DNA of 64,000 nucleotides from Sphaerolaimus hirsutus (lineage: Eukaryota > Nematoda > Chromadorea > Monhysterida > Sphaerolaimidae), in NCBI GenBank assembly GCA_964036195.1, contig OZ038459.1, forward strand, positions 19,837,206-19,901,205, written 5' to 3'. The position numbers and the translations under genes are program-made. The notes beneath the pieces were generated by a model. That model saw only the letters and a list, made by a program, of their open reading frames with translations, was not told the DNA's origin and did no database searches. The stretch's first letter is position 1, and each line of letters begins with the position of its first letter. This document shows, piece after piece, positions 1 through 11,219 of the stretch.

Positions 1-127
1 GCTGGCGCCATGGCGCCATTCCCCTACAACAGGGGTAAAATTTGAGGGGGGGGGCGCCGCCCCCCCCGTTCGCCGGGCTCCGTATACAATCCGCCCCCCC
101 CGCTCAAAAATCCTGGCTACGTCCCTG
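1..127. mobile_element. Right end of a CAGGGACGTATC-type hAT-like MITE, cut by the window
   Basis: The stretch ends in TACGTCCCTG, the inverse of the CAGGGACG terminus of the complete copies at 3770-4211 and 9200-9588. It shares their G/C homopolymer core and GGCGCC words. The left end and TSD lie outside the window. It abuts the left arm of the palindromic element at 128-1044. Confidence 0.7.
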
Positions 128-1044
128 AACTATACATTCTCCTTAGGCGAATATGCATGTCAAATTGCAGAATCGTGCTTGCAGCTCAAGCGTTAAAGAC
201 GTTTGAAAACATTTTGCTGTTGTCGGAAGCTGTCGGACAGTCTCCCGACTAGGGTTGGCCGATGTTTTTTTTAAAACGTTTTTTAAATAAAAAAAACGTT
301 TTTTTAAAAAAAAAACATGACGTCCGAAATGTTTTTTTTTAAAAAAAAACGTCGGCCGAAATTTTTAGTACTAAGCACTAGGTATTTTGCAAAATTTTTG
401 CGCGCAAGCGCGCAATTTCACACACAAATTGACATTGGTGGTTGTTTTCATTAGTTTTGTTGCATTTTTAGTATCAAAACATCCATTTCTATGTGCTACC
501 ATGGGTGAATAAGCCGACATATGTTGCTGTAATATATAATATTGAGGTAATGTGCTTCCATGTACCTCCACAGTGTGTAACTTCACTCCCAAAGTAACAA
601 CCTCCTTTTATAACCTTGTTTGATCACCATTCCGTGCCAAACTTTACCTGAAGTCACGAACATTTGACTATAAGGCGATATACGAACGATATGTCGACGA
701 AAAATGGATATTTTTGACACAAATCACCACTTATAATGCTATCCCATGGCTCCACAGCCATTGTATGGTCATATTTAACATCACAGAGTATTGCCAGTGT
801 CTGATATACCTATATATGTTGACACTAGGACATTTCTGGGAGCTTTTAAAAAAAACGTTTTTTTTATTAAAAAAAACGTTTTTTTTTTTAAAACATCGAG
901 TTAAAAAAAAACGTTTTTTTTCCAACCCTACTCCCGACAGCTTCCGACAACAGCAATATGTTTCCCAACATCTATAACACCTGAACTTCAAGCACGATTC
1001 TGCAATTTGACATGCATATTCGCCTAAGGAGAATGTATAGTTGA
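128..1044. mobile_element. Palindromic MITE hosting a nested element
   Basis: The left arm (ACTATACATTCTCC..., from about 129) is the inverse of the right arm, which ends near 1044. The arms pair for well over 50 bp and continue into GCTGTTGTCGGAAGCTGTC words around the centre. A second element (250-930) has inserted at the centre. The TSD of the host was not resolved because its left edge was disturbed by the element at 1-127. Confidence 0.65.
250..930. mobile_element. TAGGGTTGG hAT-like MITE nested in the 128-1044 palindrome
   Basis: It starts TAGGGTTGG and ends CCAACCCTA. It is flanked by a perfect 8-bp TSD CTCCCGAC (242-249 and 931-938), the hAT hallmark. The ends are poly-A/poly-T and AAAAACG words. 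The middle is a non-palindromic core of about 500 bp that is shared in inverse orientation with 13647-14294 and more distantly with 3293-4432 and 6735-6990. No transposase is encoded. Confidence 0.85.
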
Positions 1045-1234
1045 CCACTTCTTCTCATGAATATGGAATTTTTAACTCAACTTATTGGACTTTTTAATGT
1101 TGTCGAGTCGTCAAAAAAAAATCCGTGTAAACGCGGCCTAATGTTTTTAGAAAGATCGAATTTCGATTATCAGAATCGGAAATTAATTATTCTTATTGAT
1201 TAGTCTAAACCAAATTTCCAAATTCCCCGCGCAG

Positions 1235-4200
1235 CCGTTTCAACCAGCTCGACTACTACGCCACGGAAATTTACGACTACGCCATTCGGTTGGCAGTGGC
1301 GCCAAAAGCCTGTCTTGGCGTCAGTTCGCTGGAGTTTTGGCGCGCAAAAGGCGCCTACGCCATGGAATTGGCAGAGCGAGGCAGACCGAATGAAGCCATG
1401 GCGTATTGCAGAAGTATTGCGAACGACTGTTTGAATGGCTTGGTGGAGGGTGCTGATTGGTTCAATAGCGTGACGGTCGTGTTGGACTTGTCGAAAAAGT
1501 GAGTGGATTCGGGTCTGTGCCGGTGCGCATGTAAACTCGGTGCGCATGTAGGCTCGGTGCCCATGTATTTCTACCCGGTGCCCATGTAGACCCGGTGCGC
1601 ATGTTGTCCAACAGTACATGCGCACCGGTCTACGTGGGCACCGGGTTTTTATGCATGGGGAGTAATGCACACCATACCCACGTAGGAATACAATGCAGTG
1701 TTGTTGAAATACTGTTATTTTTGGAAAACGTAAACATAATGTAAATACCTTTTCCGAATTTCAAGTATAAATGCTAAAACATATTTTTATGTCTAAAATA
1801 CCTAGGTAAACGTAAAATAAAACGTAAACATAAAACATAAATAAAACGAAAATTGGCGATTTTGACCGAAAATCGGACAAAATGTCGTGAAAATTCAAAT
1901 AGCTAGATACTTGGTCGATTGGGGGAGGGGGGGGGGGGTTCAGGTGATAGAAGCCAAAAAATTGCCCCCGGGATAGATAGAATGATAAATGATAGCTAGC
2001 TATAGTGATTGGGGGATTTTTGTGTGTCTCAAACATGTGTGACATGGAAATGTGTATTTTTGATTTTCACCTATTCAGATTGCAGCCAATGGCTGGTGAG
2101 GAAGCAGACTTGGCGTGGATTGGTCAACTGGAGAATTTTTTAGACAGTCAGCAATTGGGCGAAAATGTCCACAATGATGGCAGTGCCGGTAATTCGGCGG
2201 CTGTTAATAATGAACAAGGTTTTTTTGTGAATTTTATTATCGATGTGGTTACTTAATTTTACTTTTAAAATTTTTTTCAGCGCCGAACCAGCAATTGCAA
2301 CCTGTGATGTCGGAACAGAATATATCCAGCATGCACACCGCTGATACTGGCGTTCAGGTGTGTGGGACCTCACGTAATACAATTAGGGTTCAAACGATAT
2401 GACTTTTCGTTTTTTCGATATGTTTTTTCAAAATTTTCGATATCGATATTCGATATTTTTTTCTGAAACTCGATATTCGATATCGATATGATATGGAACC
2501 TCGATCGATCGATATTCGATATTCGATATTGAAAAATGGTCGATATTCGATATTTTCGATATTCGATATTGCGATATGCTTTTGGTATAGCAAGGCATAT
2601 TTCAAGTGGCAAATTGTATTTTCATGTGGTTGCACACATGTTTAATCATCTTTTTACTGAAATTTGAATGGTGCGAGTGATTTTACGAGCTTTACATGAC
2701 TCAATGGTAGAAAATAGAAGAAAAACATGATGAATCAAAGTGTATCAGACAAATAACAATTGGTAGATATTACAGTTCATCCTAACCTAATTGCTTAAGG
2801 GCATGTTGCAAAAAAAAGTATATCAGCGTTTTCTGGCTTCAGATTTAGCACTCCAACAACAATGACATTATAAATACTGTACTTTTACTCATCAAATACA
2901 ATACTATAAGCACATCGGATCAACCATAAACATCTCAAAATGAAAATGAAAAGTAAATTTGGGGACACAATACAGGTTCGATATATCGAAAAAAAATGGT
3001 CGATATTCGATATTTTTTCAAAATTTTCGATATCGATATTCGAAATTAAAAAATGGTCGATATCCGATATTCGATATTCGATACGATATATCGTTTGAAC
3101 CCTAAATACAATGAACACTACAGTAGGCAATGACTTTTAAAAAAGACCTTATGTTTTCATCACATAAAACATTATGGAATTTAACATTATTAAACACATT
3201 CACTTTCAGTTACAAACTGACTTACTGTAAACTGACTTGCCACTATACTCAAGAAGAAAGAGTTCCTTATAAAAGCGATTTTTAGACACAACTAGGGATG
3301 GAAAAAAGCGCTTTTTTAACGGCCCCGCTTTTTTTAAAAAAAACGCGCTTTTTTCGCTTGTTTTCAAAAAATGTCAGGACGTTCACTAAAAAGCTCCCAA
3401 ATATAGTTCTGTATCAATATATACAGGTATATCAGACAAGTGGCAGTACTTGTGATGATATATGTCCATAGAATGGCTGTGTAGCCATAGGATAGCATTA
3501 TGAGTGGCGATTTCTGCCAAAAAAAAACTTTTAATTTTGACTCATTATGTATATCGCCCTTTATGAATGTTTCGCGACTTCAAGTGAAGTGAGGCATGAA
3601 ATAGTGCTTATAAATAAGGCTATAAGAGAAGGCTAATACATTGAGTAATGTTTTACACTGTAGAAGTATGTGGTAGGACATTGGCTGGATATTCTATGCT
3701 ACACTAACATATCACGACTTATTATTACATGATAGCATACAGGAATAGAAGCAATGGAACTAAAAATGCCACGGACGTATCCAGGGGGGGGGGGCGGGGG
3801 GGGGCTGCAGCCCCCCCCCCCTTCCCGGGGTGAGACCTAAAAAGTCCCGGAAAATGCAACTTTTCATGTATATTTTTTTATGTTTCTCAAAAATTTTGCG
3901 CGCAAGCGCGCAATGTCTTCCCCATGCATTGTATTTTCAGCGGATCGGTCCCTAAAGATCCTCGGAAATGAGCATATTTTTGCTACTTTCGCTGTATATG
4001 TATGCATATTTACATACATATAAAGCGGTTCCTGGCGCTGGCGCCAACGCCAATAATGCCATGGTGTGGCGCCTTTGTATGGCGCTAGCGCCAAAACGCC
4101 TTTCCGTCCCTATATAGGGAAAAATTTTAGGGGGGGGGGCTGAGCCCCCCACGTTCGCCGGGCTCCGTAAACAAGCAGCCCCCCCGCTCAAAAATCCCTG

Positions 4201-7200
4201 ATACGTCCCTGAAAAATGCCACAAAAAAGATGAAAACAACCACCAGTGCAAATGCGCATGTGAAATCGCGCGCTTGCGCGCGAAAAATTGGAAAATACCT
4301 AGTGCATAAGTACTGAAAATTTTTGCCAGCGCTCTTTTTTTTAAAAAAGCGCTGGGACCCTTGCGCTTTTTTTATTAAAAAAGCGGCGTTTTTTTAAAAA
4401 AAAGCGCTTGAAAAAAGCGCTGGCCATCCCTAGACACAACCCTAATCAGACCAATACTATTATATTTGCGCATTGCACGCACATTTACAGCGCCCTGCGT
4501 ATGGTGAAAATCGACGCGCATCGACATTGTCGCAGCCGTCTGAAAGAAGCAACCACGATCGACAAATGAGCCACTCGTACAGCGCACACGATGATGATCA
4601 GAGAGCTCCTACTGTGAGTCGCTTTTGAACATTTTTGGGAACACTTTCAATTATTTTGAACCTCAAAGCAAGTTGTGTGACTTTTTCGGTGAAAAACGTT
4701 TTGTCACCATTATTTTGTGATTGGATATGAAAACATTTGTGAGACTTCAAAATTCAAACATTCTAAATGTGATGTGATTCAAATTCGACACTCAAAATTT
4801 TACACGGGGTTCATCATTTTTAGGCAAAATGTTTGTGGGTTTGTTTTACCTTAACTACTTTATTGTACTTAACATTTTCCCAAATCTAAACTGTCAAAAA
4901 ATTCAGTCTACGGAAGTTGTCTACAAACTTTCTGTTGTTTTTTTGGCGTCAAAATCTGAACATTACCCAATTTCGCACTACCCAACATGCGCAGGCGTCG
5001 CCTTCATGCACAATCGACACCATAGCTTCCACGCCGCAGCGCATGCCTCCACATGCAGCCTTGCATGCAGCGCAGCCAGGTGCCAGTCCCGGACCCTGTA
5101 AAATGCCCTGTAAAATGTCAAATGTCACGCAAAGTGTCAATAGTCATGCAAAATGTCCGGTAAAATGGCAAACGTACGTTTGTTATTTTACCGGGCATTT
5201 TACATTACTTTTGACATATTGCATGACATTTGACATTTTACGGGGCATTTTACAGGGTCTGGGACTGCCCCCAGATATCGATGCTCAAATGACGCCCGTG
5301 GTCCAGCAACATGCGTCTCAATTTTCCGCCCATGATCATGCAAATAATGACTTTTATACGCCGATCGCTGGGACAGTTGTTAAGGCGACAGGTGTGGATG
5401 CTGTGAAAATGCAGCGTAGTCCCGATACACCGGATAGTGTTTTCTATGGTTGGTTGGCAGATTATGTTCACTCAAATTTGCTCCGATTTTAACGCAAAAT
5501 CACTTAACTAAACATTTCTCGTTTGTATACTTTTATTTCTACAATTTTGGGCAATTTTTCAAAAAAAAAAACTTTGCGTTATACCTTTCAAAAAGCCAGT
5601 ATAACTGGGCCCGGACTTGAATTCATATCATAATCTCAGTTGCACACTCAATCTGTATTTCCATTCTTGAGTGTCGCCCCACATTCCAAAACCAAGTAAA
5701 TACTCAGAAAACCTCAATCTCCCCCAGGCAACAGCGGCCAACATCAGCGACACCAACCAAACCACCCACCCCCGGCCCCCCTGGCGGACCCCCCTCGCCC
5801 CAGACCCCCGCACCCCTACGCGCCCAGCCACGGGCCCCTCATAGAGCAGCCGAGCGACGACCCGCAGCAGAGAAACGAGCCGAATGTAGACGATTCCCCG
5901 CCGCACAGCGCAAAATTCGTGATTGGCAACGGCGCGGCGGCGGGGAATCACAATGGGGATGAGGGGGAAGAGAATGGCGAGGGGCGGGATGAGGGTGATG
6001 GGACTTGGTGAGGTTTCACGTGTTTTGTGGTTTTTTTGTTTGTCATTCTCATGTTGAATGGATCACATTTAACATTGGATGGATGGATCTGAAAAATCAG
6101 AAAGTCTCTCGAAAAATAAAATATGATTAAATCTCTCGGGGAAAAACGCAGAGAAATATAAATAAAAATGAACGATTTTTTATACTTTCTTCTAAAAAGT
6201 AAATATGATTAAATCTCTCCCGAAAAAAACAAACAAGAGAGAATATAAAAAATATACGATTTTCTATATTTCTTATATTTAAAAAATATTTTCCGAGATT
6301 TTTGGAACGCTATCTCCCTTCAAAGGGATTGCCAACTTATCCTTTCGGGTATTCAAGCATATAGGTATATTTTGTATTTTCTGCTCCCCACCCACTGTTC
6401 AATCCACTTTCAGTTTCTCCTACAACCTGCGCGGTCTATCAGTGGCGCAAAGTCCCCCGCAAGCGACCAGCACCCCCGATCCGTTTCTGCACGAATACAC
6501 GCCCGCCGGGGGTGCGCCGGCTCAGCACCAACAGAGGCGATTTCCACCCCTTCAGAAACAGGGTTGGTGAGATTTGGGTGGATGGGGATGAGCCTGTGCC
6601 TTTGTGCATGTTTACCCGCTGTGCATGTAATGGAGGCCTGCTGTGCATGCAGTCCCGCGGTGTGCATGTAGGGGGGGGGCAACATGAGCATCGGGCCTCC
6701 ATGCACAGCGGGCACCTACATGCGCGCCGGGTTTACAGTCACAAACATTCGACAAAAGGCGATATACGTAACACGTCGGCAAAAAATAAATATTGTTGAC
6801 AGAAATCACCACTTATAATGCTATCCCATGGCTCCACAGCCATTCTATGGCTATATTTGACATCGCAAAGTACTGGCAATTGTCTGATATACCTGTATAT
6901 GTTGACCCATAACCATATTTGGGAGCTTAAAAAACCGTTTTTTGAAAACAAACAAACAGGGTCGTTAATAACCATTTTTTGGCCATCTCTAAACCCTACC
7001 TACATCTCAGAGCCGCCCTCCCGGAACTCGGCGCCCCCAGTCGGTCCCGCACCGGCGGGACATAATCGCACCCCCCAATCGGCACCCCCGCCGTTACAAG
7101 GCACTCAAAACGATAGCCAGCAATCTAAAGGTCCCGCGCACAATCAATCTGCGTCGCAAACGGCTGAGAATTTGTCCCGCGGCAGCACTTCAAGACTGTT

Positions 7201-9943
7201 TGAGTGGGCCGGTAAAACTGCGAGAAAGTATTTGATTAAAGGCCCTAATCCGATGAATTTGCCTGATGATAGCAATCCGACTGTGCGTTTTGATTTGACG
7301 GATTTTTTGATGGGTTGTTGGTGAAATTTCATTGCCTGAACTTGATGAGATTTAACAGAGAAATCCGTCGTGATAGTCATGGTCACATTCCGAGGGCTCA
7401 CGAATTGATCACAATGTCCACTTATCGTATCGCATTCAAATAGGTTCTTTTTATTGTAGCTAGAGAACCCAATTAGTGAATAAAAAGTGGATAAAAATGG
7501 GCCAAAACTAGCTGAAAACCGCAAAAATATGTACCTAAATATAAATTCAAATCCGGTATTACCTCGAATTATCAGCTTGAATTGACCCCCCTCGAAATAT
7601 CCACAGGTCTGAGCGAGGAAATAAAAGAGCCCCCTTAAAACACCCCCACCCGAATTAAGTGTAAAGATAATGTCAAACACAAATATACCCTCCTCGAATA
7701 ACCCCCCCCCCGGAAATACCCCCTCAAAATTTGCCGGCGAATAGATATCTGGGGGTGGGGTGTTACCCCTTTCTCAACCCCCGACCTCACTTTAACTAAA
7801 CCTACCGTCATTTCCCAGATCCGCTACGACCCGAACGCAAAACGCTACATCGGCGAGGGGGTAGAAGAGGACGCTCATCACGGACGGCCGCCCCCCGCAT
7901 CCGATGACGTCAGCGCGGCCGAATTGAAGAATATGCATCATAAGGGCAGTTTGACCGCTGTTAGGAGGAGTGGGGGTTGGTTGGGGGGGGGGTTGGAGGG
8001 GATAGTGGGACAACTTTGAAAAATAATTCGTTATGTTTATGTAGAAATCGCGATTCAAAATGTAGGAATAGTTGTAGGGATAGGAAATGGGTTAATCCCC
8101 AAATCGCCCAGCTATCTGTCTATTCCTGAGATAATTTTTTTTGGCTACTATCCCTTGAATCCCCCACGCCCCAATCGCCCAGCTATCTGACTTTCAAGAC
8201 CGATTTTTGATGAATTTTGCCCCAATGTTTGCTCAAAATGGCCAATTTTTCTACCTTTTGCTCCTTTTCACCTCCAAGATCTGCAACGATTTTTACACTG
8301 GGGCCAGTTCCGCAAGTGGAGTAGTGAGAAGAAAAGTGGCAAATGCGAAGTGAATTGAGAAGAAAAATGGCAAACGCGAAGGGAAATTTCGTTTTCGTCA
8401 TTTCACTTCGTGGGGTGGGAGGAGGCAGCAGGTCCAAATGTATTTAGCCGATTTCTAGATCATTCGCTGGTACAAAATTTTGGATGATGATTAACCCCCC
8501 CCCCCCTCCGCTAACCCCGACTGCTGTGTGTCTGATTTTTGAAAAGTTTCTTTTTGTGGTTGGCGTTTATTTTGCCCATTTTCTTCCCATTTGCCACTTT
8601 TCTTCCCACTTCTCCACTTGCGGAACTGGCACCAGGTCTCCTAAAGTAAATTCGAAACCATCGCAAAAAGCCCCCCCCCCCCCCTCAGGTTTGCGCTACG
8701 CCCAATCGATGACGGATTCGGGCAGAATCCCGGGTCAAAACGATACGCAATCGAATCAACCTGCCGCCGCGCCGCCGCCGCCCCAAAATGACGCGATTCC
8801 TTCCAGTGATAAGGGCGATTCAAAAGTGCAGCAGCAGCAAAAAGTCGCGCCACCAATGATGCACCCCCCTTTGCCGGGACAGTTTTTTGGCTTCATGCCA
8901 CAGCCACCTGAACAGGGTGATGGTTTGTGCTGGTTTCAATTTTTTTTGTTTTTGTTTTCTCTCGAGAATTTATTTGTTGATGCTGAGTGTTTTTTCGTAA
9001 TAAAATTGATTTAAAAATGTGCAGATGGAAATGGCGAACCTACTCCAGATGAGTATGTCGCATCGGATCCTTTCAGTGTGAGTTTTTAGTGTGTGTGTTT
9101 TTTGTTTTTTTTTCACACTAAAATGACTTTTTTGCTCGAATTATCCTCCCGCTGAATTATCTTTTCGTCACACTTTTTTGAGGGGGTGGTTATTCAAGGC
9201 AGGGACGTATCCAGGATTTTAGAGCGGGGGGGGCTGCTTGTTTACGGGGGCCGGCGAACGGGGGGGGGCTCAGCCCCCCCCCCCTAAATTTTTTCCCCAT
9301 ATAGGGACGGAAAGGCGTTTTGGCGCCAGCGCCACACAAAGGCACCACGCCATGGCGCTATTGGCGTTGGCGCCAGCGCCAGGAACCGCTTTATATGTAT
9401 GTAAATATGCATACATATAGAGCGAAAGTCGCAAAAATGAGTTAATTTCCAAGGATATTGGTTTAGAGGGACCGATCCGCTGAAAATGCAATGCATGGGG
9501 AAGAAATTGCGCGCTTGCGCGAAAAAATTTTATGAAAGGTCGAAAGGTCGGCTGCAGCCCCCCCCCGCCCCCCCTGGATACGGCCTTGATTCAAGGGGGA
9601 ATTTTTTTCGTCAAAACTTTAGAACATATTTATAGCAATTCATTTAATGAAATATGCCTTATTAACAGCATAAGATGTCATTTTTGTTCAAATTATTGAC
9701 AACAAATTGGTCATATCCCTGAAGGCGGGGGGTATTTTTGAGGGGGGGAGGGTATTTTTTTCTCACTCGTCTATCAGGGGGATTATTCATATAAATACGG
9801 TATATTTACGATGTGAACGGCTGCAAAAACAGCCCACGCGATAAAATCGACTGCAATCAAAAATTCCTCATTTCCAGGTCGGCCTTCCACCAGAAGAGCT
9901 TTCATCGCAGAACAACCAAATTGCGGCCACCGCGCAGGGCTGA
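1235..9943 (+). CDS. Sec16: Sec16 homologue, C-terminal part (5' end outside window)
   Basis: Sec16 is the peripheral ER-membrane scaffold that organises ER exit sites and recruits Sec23/Sec13-Sec31 for COPII budding. Thirteen exons keep phase: 1235-1498, 2079-2218, 2281-2357, 4491-4613, 4995-5079, 5275-5391, 5728-6007, 6414-6562, 7011-7282, 7819-7975, 8689-8922, 9025-9077, 9878-9943 (TGA). The first encodes ATEIYDYAIRLA and later GAYAMELAERGRPNEAMAYC, matching the end of the Sec16 central alpha-solenoid that binds Sec13. A long Pro/Gln/Asn-rich disordered region follows, with an acidic stretch in exon 7. Exons 9-10 join to LPDDSNPTIRYDPNAKRYIG, the conserved C-terminal Sec16 motif (LPDD-NP-V-D in vertebrates). 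The last residues are AQG. Weakest points are the donor choices at 7975 and 8922, each picked by phase. The intron at 5080-5274 is a single MITE. Family assignment is from remembered family motifs; I am fairly sure. Confidence 0.87.
1515..1670. repeat. CGGTGCGCATGTA word array with inverted arm
   Basis: The words CGGTGCGCATGTA and CGGTGCCCATGTA recur about five times, then appear inverted (TACATGCGCACCG, TACGTGGGCACCG). The stretch is therefore an imperfect palindrome starting 16 bp after a Sec16 exon. Related arrays sit at 6595-6735 and 25975-26420. Confidence 0.7.
2384..3104. mobile_element. TAGGGTTCAAACG hAT-like MITE with CGATATTCGATAT words
   Basis: Termini are TAGGGTTCAAACG and its exact inverse. 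The perfect 8-bp TSD is AATACAAT (2376-2383, 3105-3112). The arms are built from repeats of CGATATTCGATAT; the centre is unique. It lies in Sec16 intron 3. The same 13-bp terminus with a completely different interior word occurs at 12232-12826. Confidence 0.92.
3293..4432. mobile_element. TAGGGATGG hAT-like MITE with a nested CAGGGACG element
   Basis: Termini TAGGGATGG / CCATCCCTA; perfect 8-bp TSD GACACAAC (3285-3292, 4433-4440). The arms consist of AAAAAGCGCTTTTT words. The core resembles that of 250-930. An independent element occupies 3770-4211, so this one is older. Both lie in Sec16 intron 3. Confidence 0.92.
3770..4211. mobile_element. CAGGGACGTATC-type hAT-like MITE (nested)
   Basis: Ends CACGGACGTATCC / ATACGTCCCTG with a perfect 8-bp TSD AAAAATGC (3762-3769, 4212-4219). 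The interior has long G and C runs near both ends and a GGCGCC-rich segment near 4030-4095. It is homologous to 9200-9588 and 1-127. Confidence 0.9.
5080..5274 (+). mobile_element. GTGCCA/TGCCCC MITE forming an entire Sec16 intron
   Basis: The element (5080-5271) plus one copy of its CAG target is exactly the intron between Sec16 exons 4995-5079 and 5275-5391. It begins GTGCCAGTCCCGGACCCTG, which supplies the GT donor. It ends GGGTCTGGGACTGCCCC followed by CAG, which supplies a C-rich acceptor. The second CAG is the last three bases of the upstream exon. The interior is a palindrome of CATTTTACA and TGACATTTGACA words. Splicing restores frame (phase 1) and gives codon GAT at the junction. Confidence 0.88.
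6595..6735. repeat. TGTGCATGTA word array in a Sec16 intron
   Basis: TGTGCATGT words in direct orientation give way to inverted copies (CATGCACAGC, CTACATGCGCG). The composition resembles 1515-1670. It directly abuts the truncated element at 6735-7000. Confidence 0.6.
6735..7000. mobile_element. Truncated TAGGGTTTAG-type relative of the 250-930 element
   Basis: The segment carries the conserved core of the 250-930 family (ATCACCACTTATAATGC...). It ends in GGCCATCTCTAAACCCTA, a recognisable right terminus. The left terminus is missing. It ends about 13 bp before the acceptor of the Sec16 exon at 7011. Confidence 0.6.
7545..7745. mobile_element. Degenerate CCGTATTTC-type MITE
   Basis: CCGGTATTACCTCGAATTATC at the left and C-rich TCGAAATA / CCCCC words through the segment match the TA-target family seen intact at 38034-38478. 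The ends are decayed and no TSD can be read. It lies in a Sec16 intron. Confidence 0.45.
8301..8632. mobile_element. GGGCCAGTTCC/GGAACTGGCAC MITE
   Basis: Termini GGGCCAGTTCCGCAAGTGGAG and CTCCACTTGCGGAACTGGCAC are inverse copies. The outer eight bases are those of the GTGCCA/TGCCCC family at 5080, but the interior words differ (AAATGGCAAATG, GAGAAGTGAA). Flanking triplets are CTG and CAG, so the TSD is imperfect. It lies in a Sec16 intron. Confidence 0.75.
9200..9588. mobile_element. CAGGGACGTATCC hAT-like MITE
   Basis: Termini CAGGGACGTATCCAGG / CCTGGATACGGCCTTG; perfect 8-bp TSD ATTCAAGG (9192-9199, 9589-9596). It sits inside a decayed CCGTATTTC-type element (about 9130-9805), within the last Sec16 intron. 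Confidence 0.9.
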
Positions 9944-11219
9944 GCATAACATTTCGACCACAATTGTATTTTTGAACTTGTTATGGTGCGGCGTTTTTAA
10001 ATATCTACATTTTCTTGTGTAGCCGAATACACATTTGTTGAATTTGAGCAATTTTGATACATAGGTACTTTCGTTGCAATCAAAGATTGGTGATTTTCAT
10101 GCTTCATAAATGATTACCTTTTTCTATTGCGATAGCGATTGCGTACAGATTTATTTTTTTATAATTTTGGTGTAGGATTTGGCATTTCCCTATAATTTCC
10201 TCATATCGTACTTGATTTATAAAAATGCAGTACACACCTTTTTATTGAATTTTTGGTAAATTTATTTTCTACAGGTGGCTGTTTTAAGAATTGAAGGTGG
10301 CTGTGTGGTATTTTTTAACTTTTGTACATCTACTCGTTCATATCTGATTTATATTGTCCTTTACTAATGTTGCTTTTCGCCAATATGATGCAAGAAAATT
10401 TCTTGTAAATTATGGCACGCGTCATTTTTTTGCAAATTGCTGTATGTAAAAAATTTTCGGTGGGATTTTTTCAATGGGCAGATTCTGGGGCAATTTTTTT
10501 GATTGGCAGTAGGTTTGGAAAAAAATTCAATGGTATCCTAATTTCGAGGGAAAAAATTGTCTTTTCAAAATCAGCTAAAACAGATGGTGAATACACGAAG
10601 AGTGATTTTTCACGCTTCAGGACCATATGGTACATTGCTGAAGTCTATACGCTATAATATGCGATATTGAGCAAAATGCTCATTGCTTTTGAAAAGATAT
10701 TAACAATTCCAGCTAAAAATCCCGAAGAAACTGTTTCGACACTTTTTTATAAAAAGAGTTTGTCAAAAATCCTTTTTTGAGCACGGGGAAGATAGTTTTG
10801 TTTTATAATTTTTAACATCAATCATTATAGGTGTGTAAAATGCTAAAAGAACAAAATTTTCTATTTGAAATATTTATGGTAATTTGTTTTCTGGGAATCG
10901 TTTGTATGATGCCATTTTTTCTATTTCCCGTGACGCTATCTGTGATTACGTGGGTTTCTCCATAATTTTGAGTTTAAATTATTCTAAATATTTTATTCCT
11001 GGGAATGAGGTGATTGTGAAATTAGGCACCCCTGTTTGATTTGTTGCGCTTCATTTTTGACTGTCTCCAACATAAAAACAAAAATTATCACTTGGCAGTT
11101 CGTCAACTGTTTGTTGTGCCGTGGCATGCATTGATGTGGTCGACCGCACTTTACCTTTTTTCCTTCTAATGTTTTCCTATTTAGTCCTAGGTATTTTCCT
11201 TATTCTTTCCTTTCAATAG
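9944..11219. other. Intergenic gap between Sec16 and CDK4/6
   Basis: AT-rich, non-repetitive sequence. It should hold the Sec16 3' UTR and the CDK4/6 promoter. I see no ORF with a recognisable domain, no RNA gene and no clear MITE ends. Confidence 0.6.
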
